DNA from: Linanthus parryae
Lineage: Eukaryota; Streptophyta; Magnoliopsida; Ericales; Polemoniaceae
Direction: 5' to 3'
Assembly: GCA_023055425.1 (NCBI GenBank)
Contig: JALGPY010000009.1
Coordinates: forward strand, 54,374,616 to 54,438,615
Length of the DNA: 64,000 nt
Below, in pieces: positions 58,785-64,000 of the stretch. The notes beneath the pieces were generated by a model. That model searched no databases and was not told the DNA's origin. It was given only the letters and a program-made list of their open reading frames with translations. A program made the translations under genes and the position numbers. Each line of letters begins with the position of its first letter. Within the stretch, counting starts at the first letter, position 1.

Positions 58785-61700
58785 ATCTCCTAAGTTGGAA
58801 CGTGCGAGGGATTGCCAACCCTTGCACGTTCAACGCTCTTCATTTTTTGGTGAAGAGCCATTTTCCTGCTTTAGTTTTCTTTCTGAAACAAAGTTAGGTC
58901 GTAATAAAGGGGGTAGGATCCAACAAAAACTCGGTTTTCGTAGTGGCCTTTGGGTCCCGAGAAGGGGGTTGGCGGGGGGCCTTGCTCTTTTGTGGAATGA
59001 TGTAGTAGATGTTACTATTTTATGCTATCATGACTTTTATATTCATGCGTGGGTCAAAGTCGTTGATTGTCCAGATTTGAGCTTTTATTTTACGGGTATC
59101 TATGGTAACCCCGAAGCTAGTCAGAGACATATGTCTTGGGAAGTGTTGCGTCGTTTGAAACGTAATGTTGATGGACCGTGGATCGTTAGTGGAGATTTTA
59201 ATGAGATTTTGTTTTCTCATGAGTATTTGGGATCAAACCACCCAAACCAAAAGTTGATGACTGACTTTGCTCAAGTTCTACACTACTGTGATTTGTTAGA
59301 CCTGGGGTATGAGGGATATATATTTACTTGGCAAAACAGAAGACAGGGGAATGCTAATGTCAAGAAAAGACTCGATAGAAGTGTTGCTTCCCAATCCTGG
59401 ATTGATAAATACCCAAATACCACAGTGTTACATATCCAAAACTCAGTTTCTGATCACTGTCCTTTACTCATACAAACAAAAACTCAGAAGTCTACAAAAG
59501 CTAGCAAGAAGTTCAGATTTGCTGCACAATGGTCTAATCACCCTGAATGTGGGGACATTATAGCTAGTTCCTGGAATTCTTGTCAGTCAATCAATTCTCC
59601 TTTAGCTTTGGTACAAAATCTGAAGAAGACTGGAAGTAATTTACAACTGTGGAGTAAGAGGACCAAGCAGTTTAACAAGCGTGCCAAAGATGACAAGTTG
59701 AAGCAAATTGAAGCTGCTGTACAACTCCCTCCAACTGCTGAAAACCTGCAAAAGCTAAAAACCCTGGAGAATCAGTTCAATTCCATTCTAGCTGATGAGG
59801 AAACTAAATGGAGACAGTTGTCAAGGCAAATTTGGCTTAAAGAAGGAGATAAAAATACTAACTACTTTCACAGAAAAGCTTCCCAAAGGCAGAGAAGAAA
59901 CAGGATCAGCAAGCTGCAAAATTGTCAAGGGGATTGGGTGAACAGAGAAGGTGAAATCCAACAACTCTTTATTGATTATTTTACTGATCTCTTCTCAGCT
60001 AATAATGTGGATATGGATGAGGTCATACAGTCTATCCCTTGCAAAGTTACCCAGGAAATGAATGAAGATTTGTTAAAACCCTACACAGAAGATGAAGTTA
60101 AAGCAGCTTTATTTCAAATGCCACCCCTTAAGGCACCTGGTCCAGATGGAGTCCCTGCTTTATTCTATCAGCAGTATTGGAGTACAGTGGGTAAAGATCT
60201 TGTCAAGGTAGCTCTTTTGGTCCTAAATCAAGGTATGGATCAGTCTGTTATTAACACTACTAACATTGTGTTAATTCCTAAGATCCCTTGTCCTATTACT
60301 GTGAAAGATTTTAGACCCATTAGTCTTACTAATGTGTGTTACAAAGTCATTTCTACCATGATATCAAATAGACTGAAATTAGTCTTGGAGCAGGTTATTG
60401 ATTGCACTCAGAGTGCCTTTCTTTCTGACAGACTTATAACTGATAATGTCATTGCTTCTTTTGAGACTATGCACACTATCAAGCAGTCTAAAAGTAAGGG
60501 AGGTTATTTCTCACTTAAGTTGGACATGGCAAAGGCATATGACAGAGTTGAGTGGTCTTTTCTTAGGGCTACTATGGGAAAGCTTGGTTTTCATGAAGAT
60601 TTCATTACTATTGTCATGAGGTGTGTGCAAACAGTGAAATTTTCTATCATGGTTAATGGTAATCAAGTGGGCAGCATCACTCCTTCTAGGGGGATTAGAC
60701 AAGGGGACCCCATATCCCCTTATCTGTTCTTAATTTGTACTGAAGGAATTACTAACTTGATGAATATTTCTTTGAGGGAAGGGAGAATTAAAGGAGTCAA
60801 AGCTGCTAGATCTTGTCCTGCTGTTACTCACTTACTATTTGCAGATGATAGTGTGTTTTTTGGCAGAGCTACAGTTAAAGAAGCTCTAGAAATCAAAAGA
60901 AATCTTGATATTTATGAGAAAGCCTCAGGTCAGAGTATTAATTATGACAAGTCAGCTTTGTGCTTCAGTCCAAAAACTACTCAGCAGAGGAAAGAGGAGG
61001 TGGCTGCTATATTGAATGTATCAGCTGTGAATGGTCACTCTAAGTACCTGGGGTTTCCCACTTCAGTGGCAAAAAACAAGACAGTTTTATTTGACACAGT
61101 GAAAGAAAAGATCTATAACAAGATTTTTGGCTGGGATGAGAAAGGGCTAAGTGTTGCTGGTAGGGAAGTTTTGATTAAGTCTGTTCTCCAGGCAATTCCA
61201 AGCTACATAATGTCATGTTTTATGTTTCCTACGTCTGTTACTGATGACCTTCAAGGGAAACTTACTTCCTTTTGGTGGGGTAGTAATGGGGAGAAAAAGA
61301 AGATGCATTGGTGTAGGAAGGAAAAACTTTGGGTGTCTAAAGCAGAAGGGGGAATGGGTTTCAGAAATTTGGAAGTCTTTAATATGGCTTTGCTTGCAAA
61401 ACAAGGATGGAGGATTGTGTGCAACCCCCAGTCTTTGGTGGGAAGAATCCTTCAAGGAAAGTATTTCAGAGGTTCCAACTTCCTTTCTGCTCATTTGGGA
61501 AGTAATCCCTCTTATATATGGAGGAGTCTCCTTGTTGGTAGACAAGTCTTATATGAGGGGATGAGACATGTAATAGGGGATGGTACCAGTACTGAGATTT
61601 ACAAGCATAAGTGGTTGCCTAAGAATGGTGGGAGTAAAGTCTATAGCTATCCTTACTTAGGAGTGGATGCTAAAGTGGCTGACCTAATTACAACAGATGG

Positions 61701-62883
61701 GAGATGGAAGGTGGAGCTTATTCAGAAATTTTTTGCAGAAAGTGAAGCTGAGAGCATTTGTCAAATTCCTTTATGTAATACTAGACAAACTGATAATTTG
61801 ATTTGGGGGCACACAAAAGATGGTGACTATACGGTTGCCTCTGGTTATCACATTGCCTTACAACTCTGTTTCCCTGAGGAGGTTCAAGCTAGGTCTGAGG
61901 GGCCTAGTACAAGGATTACAGAAAGTATTCACAAGAAGCTATGGGCTCTTAGATTACCAGAAAAGATAAAATTTTTTGGCTGGAAATGGTTTCATAATTA
62001 TCTACCTCTTAAGGACAACCTGAGACATAGAGGAATCTCTGTACCTGCTTTCTGCGCTTGCTGCGAGAGATCTGTGGAATGTAGACAACATCTGTTTTTT
62101 GATTGCTCTAAAGTGAAACAGATTTGGAAATCTTGCAGGTTTACTGAGAAGCTTCTTGATCCAATTAATCACCGTTTTGATGCGCGGAATTCAGAGTCTC
62201 TCCAAGGTCACGATTTGAGAGTCTTTCTCGTCATTTGCTGGTTCATCTGGAGTAAAAGAAACAAACTCGTTATGGAAGGTCAAAAATTTGAAGCCACAAA
62301 CATCATACAGGAGGCAGAGACTTATCTGAAAGAGATCGATCTAGCAGCTGCAAGAGAAGATACTAGAGTGATGCCCAGATCTGTGATTAGGGAGAGATGG
62401 ATCCCACCTCCACCGAATAGTTTGAAGCTTAATTCGGATGTGGCTATGGACAAAATCAACAGAAAAGCTTGGGCTGGTTGTGTAATTAGAGATCATACTG
62501 GACAATTTGTTGCGGCTAAATGTGGAGAGGTGGATTTCTTTGAAGATTCAACGCTGTGTGAGGCGAAAGCTCTCCAATTTGGTGCTTCGTGGTTTATAAA
62601 TCTTTCTTCCATGCCCCTTCAGATGGAGACCGACTCTCAGGCTCTGGTTCAATGGATGAAGACGAAGAGGAGCGTGAATACAGAGGTGGGGAGGTACATG
62701 AATGAGGTAAGAAATCAATTACGGGAGGAAGGATCTAGGTCTCTGTGTGGAATACGAAGGGAAGCCAACAGTGTTGCTCACGCGCTAGCAGCTTATGGAC
62801 TTCGACAAAAGCTTTGGGCCTCTTTTAATGTTGATCCCCCGGATTTTATTGTGGGCTTGTTAGCCCAAGACATCTCTGTGTAA
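58781..62883 (+). pseudogene. LINE ORF2: endonuclease, reverse transcriptase, zinc-binding and RNase H, with one frameshift
   Basis: The natural start is ATG 58781, which reads MNLLSWNVRG, the usual opening of the EEP endonuclease, with the catalytic asparagine at 58799. That frame stops at 58895. The rest is in another register from LSETK (glutamate at 58885) onward, so one base has been lost near 58875-58884. The second frame is then open to TAA at 62883. Endonuclease residues continue with YGNPEAS, the aspartate of SGDFNEI (59194) and the histidine of SDHCPLL (59455). Reverse transcriptase has KLDMAKAYDRVEW (60519), GIRQGDPISPYLF (60691) and LLFADDS with its aspartate pair at 60844-60849. 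The zinc-binding block is at about 61935-62115, and the RVT_3 RNase H has acidic residues at 62437, 62560 and 62632 and NSVAHALA near 62770. All later catalytic motifs look intact. Confidence 0.95.
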
Positions 62884-63058
62884 TTGGTTTAAATTGTGGT
62901 AGTTATTTGGTCTTTATATGCTGTTATGGGTCAGGCCTAGCCCCCCCATCTGTTATTTTATGGGTTGGGAGCCCAATTTTAATCTAAACGGGTAATGCCG
63001 TCCTACCTGAGTGTAGGTTCTTTCAAAAAAAAAAAAAAAAAACTAGCGTGTATTAGTT

Positions 63059-63237
63059 TTCAACATCAATACGCAATACACAGTTTCTACATGGTCTGAA
63101 AAACCCTTCATCGCCTAACACTATCAGCAGAATCGTCGCCAACAACGTCAATCTTCCTCCCATTCATCGCTCACGGCGTCGAAATATACTTCGTCCCTTC
63201 ACAGTAAGTCACGTTCCTTCTAGCAACTCAATCGTCT
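63059..63237 (+). promoter_or_regulatory. Remaining 5' region of F-box copy 2
   Basis: A stretch of 179 bases between the LINE target duplication and the F-box ATG. It has no clear TATA box. It ends in a pyrimidine-rich run with CATCGCTCACGGCGTCG and a possible small uORF-free leader. The upstream promoter probably lies beyond the LINE, at or before 57364. A donor-like CAGTAAGT occurs at 63202, so a leader intron is possible. Inferred. Confidence 0.4.
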
Positions 63238-64000
63238 ATGTATCTTTCTAGAAGACTCAGGCTGGGGTCCGAGGGTCAGCGACGGCGTAAAAGGACCGAC
63301 AAAGAGCCTGAGTCTGCATGTCCTTCTAAAAGAATTCGAGTGGTGCCGGAGGACGACGTTGATTTCTTTAGCAGGTTGCCGGATGATATTATTATCTTGG
63401 TTCTGTCTCGCCTGGAAACAATTCAACAGCAAGTGGCTACTAGCGTGCTAGCTCGAAGATGGAGACGCCTTTGGAAAAAGTCTACCTGTGCTAATTTGAC
63501 TTTTACTTCCGGAAGTCGTGTAAACAAGCGCTTCTCCAGGGGTCCAGACGATACTGGAGTTTTCGTGAGTAAGGTTAATAAAATTATAGAATCCTTAGGT
63601 CGCGATGATTGTAACACCATGACGATAGACCACTTGAACATCGTCTTCAGAATGATTGAAGACAATGATAAAATATATCAATCCGACATTGATCGTTGGC
63701 TGAGCTTCGCACTCCAAAAGAAAGTTCAACACCTCAACTTGGATTGTGGCAGCACCAGGACCACGAACTGTTACTCTCTTACTGATTCTCGAGTGTTTTG
63801 CAGCAGCACTAGCAGTAGCATTGGCATGTTAAGGTCTCTCAGCCTATTCTGTGTGGAAGTTACTGGGGAGCTTCTGGAGTACATTCTGACAGTTACTCCA
63901 CATCTTGAAGAGTTATCAGTAAAGTCTGGTGGCCCGTCTCTAGTCAAATTCACCGTTGCTGGTCCGTCTTTGAAGCTCAAACATTTACAACTTCTCGACT
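63238..64000 (+). CDS. F-box/LRR/FBD protein, copy 2, cut by the window end
   Basis: The ATG at 63238 opens a frame to the window edge (254 codons). The N-terminus is MYLSRRLRLGSEGQ followed by the basic linker RRRKRTDKEPESACPSKRIR. The F-box occupies about residues 44-85 (FFSRLPDDIIILVLSRLE ... SVLARRWRRLW), followed by the first leucine-rich segments. The rest, including an FBD domain by analogy with copy 1, is outside the window. From codon 15 on it is nearly identical to copy 1 (about a dozen differences over 720 bases by eye). Differences include F-S-R-L-P here against F-S-I-L-P and R-R-L-W against R-H-L-W; the arginine/leucine forms fit the F-box consensus better. Such proteins confer substrate choice on SCF ubiquitin ligases. 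Expression may be affected by the LINE about 180 bases upstream. Confidence 0.88.
   Translation, partial: MYLSRRLRLGSEGQRRRKRTDKEPESACPSKRIRVVPEDDVDFFSRLPDDIIILVLSRLETIQQQVATSVLARRWRRLWKKSTCANLTFTSGSRVNKRFSRGPDDTGVFVSKVNKIIESLGRDDCNTMTIDHLNIVFRMIEDNDKIYQSDIDRWLSFALQKKVQHLNLDCGSTRTTNCYSLTDSRVFCSSTSSSIGMLRSLSLFCVEVTGELLEYILTVTPHLEELSVKSGGPSLVKFTVAGPSLKLKHLQLLD

Larger units (their letters stand above)
57383..63040 (+). mobile_element. Nearly complete LINE (L1-type), 5.66 kb
   Basis: A non-LTR retrotransposon with a 5' UTR (57383-57632), ORF1, ORF2, a 3' UTR (62884-63024) and a poly-A tail of about 17 bases. It is bounded by the perfect 18-bp target duplication AACTAGCGTGTATTAGTT (57365-57382 and 63041-63058). 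The long perfect duplication and intact tail show a recent, full-length target-primed insertion. Two single lesions (a nonsense codon in ORF1 and a frameshift in ORF2) are visible, so this copy probably cannot move by itself. It lies in the same orientation as F-box copy 2 and just upstream of it. Confidence 0.97.

Noticed and set aside
61213..61564. Overlapping frames on both strands within LINE ORF2
   Set aside because: Shadow frames of the reverse transcriptase region, which has clear motifs in the main frame.

Overview
This window looks like nuclear DNA of a flowering plant, probably a eudicot. It is AT-rich and repeat-dense, with almost no intact host genes. The evidence is a plant-type F-box/FBD gene, plant LINE, Helitron, MULE, MITE and LTR elements, plant mobile domain (PMD) gene remnants, and plant telo-box promoter motifs. 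I saw no rRNA gene, canonical tRNA gene, CRISPR array or bacterial operon. Paralogy and identity statements come from reading the sequence by eye, not from computed alignments.

Two F-box/LRR/FBD copies frame the window. Copy 1 (2604-3959) has lost a usable start. Copy 2 (63238 to the window end) has an ATG and is cut by the edge. Between them lies a mosaic of recurring units, named here as follows. Unit Y is promoter and exon-like sequence (15.3-18.3 kb and 39.0-42.1 kb). Unit T is at 4.6-5.3, 18.3-19.7 and 42.1-43.3 kb. Unit Z is at 24.6-29.2, 44.4-47.0 and 50.7-56.9 kb. Unit X is a PMD/coiled-coil gene remnant with a built-in inverted repeat (4.9-10.4 and 29.2-36.2 kb). Three families of long foldback (hairpin) repeats join the units: FB-A carries a telo-box plus first-exon module on its arms, FB-B lies inside FB-A, and FB-C has arms of about 1 kb. 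The order Y-T-foldbacks-Z-X at 15.3-36.2 kb and Y-T-foldbacks-Z-Z at 39.0-56.9 kb suggests repeated segmental duplication.

Insertions on this scaffold can be dated relative to each other. They are: the right end of an LTR-type element (1-1087) in an FB-C arm; a 3.0 kb solo LTR splitting a LINE RNase H region (11435-14431, 5-bp target duplication GCATC); a Tourist-like MITE (16433-16878); a non-autonomous Helitron (34067-35890) with its empty site preserved in the other X copy; a Pack-MULE piece carrying a PB1 fragment (36192-36770); LTR-element and Ty3/gypsy debris (36.8-39.0 kb); two nested MULEs (52667-55934 and 52849-54367) with perfect 9-bp target duplications, the inner one carrying a FRIGIDA-like gene fragment; and a nearly complete 5.66 kb LINE (57383-63040) with an 18-bp target duplication, ending about 180 bp upstream of the copy 2 ATG.

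The only potentially functional host gene is F-box copy 2. The LINE is young but carries one nonsense codon in ORF1 and one frameshift in ORF2. The most unusual property is the density of long inverted repeats, several containing protein-coding or promoter sequence. This could make the locus a source of double-stranded RNA, which is an inference that small-RNA data would test.
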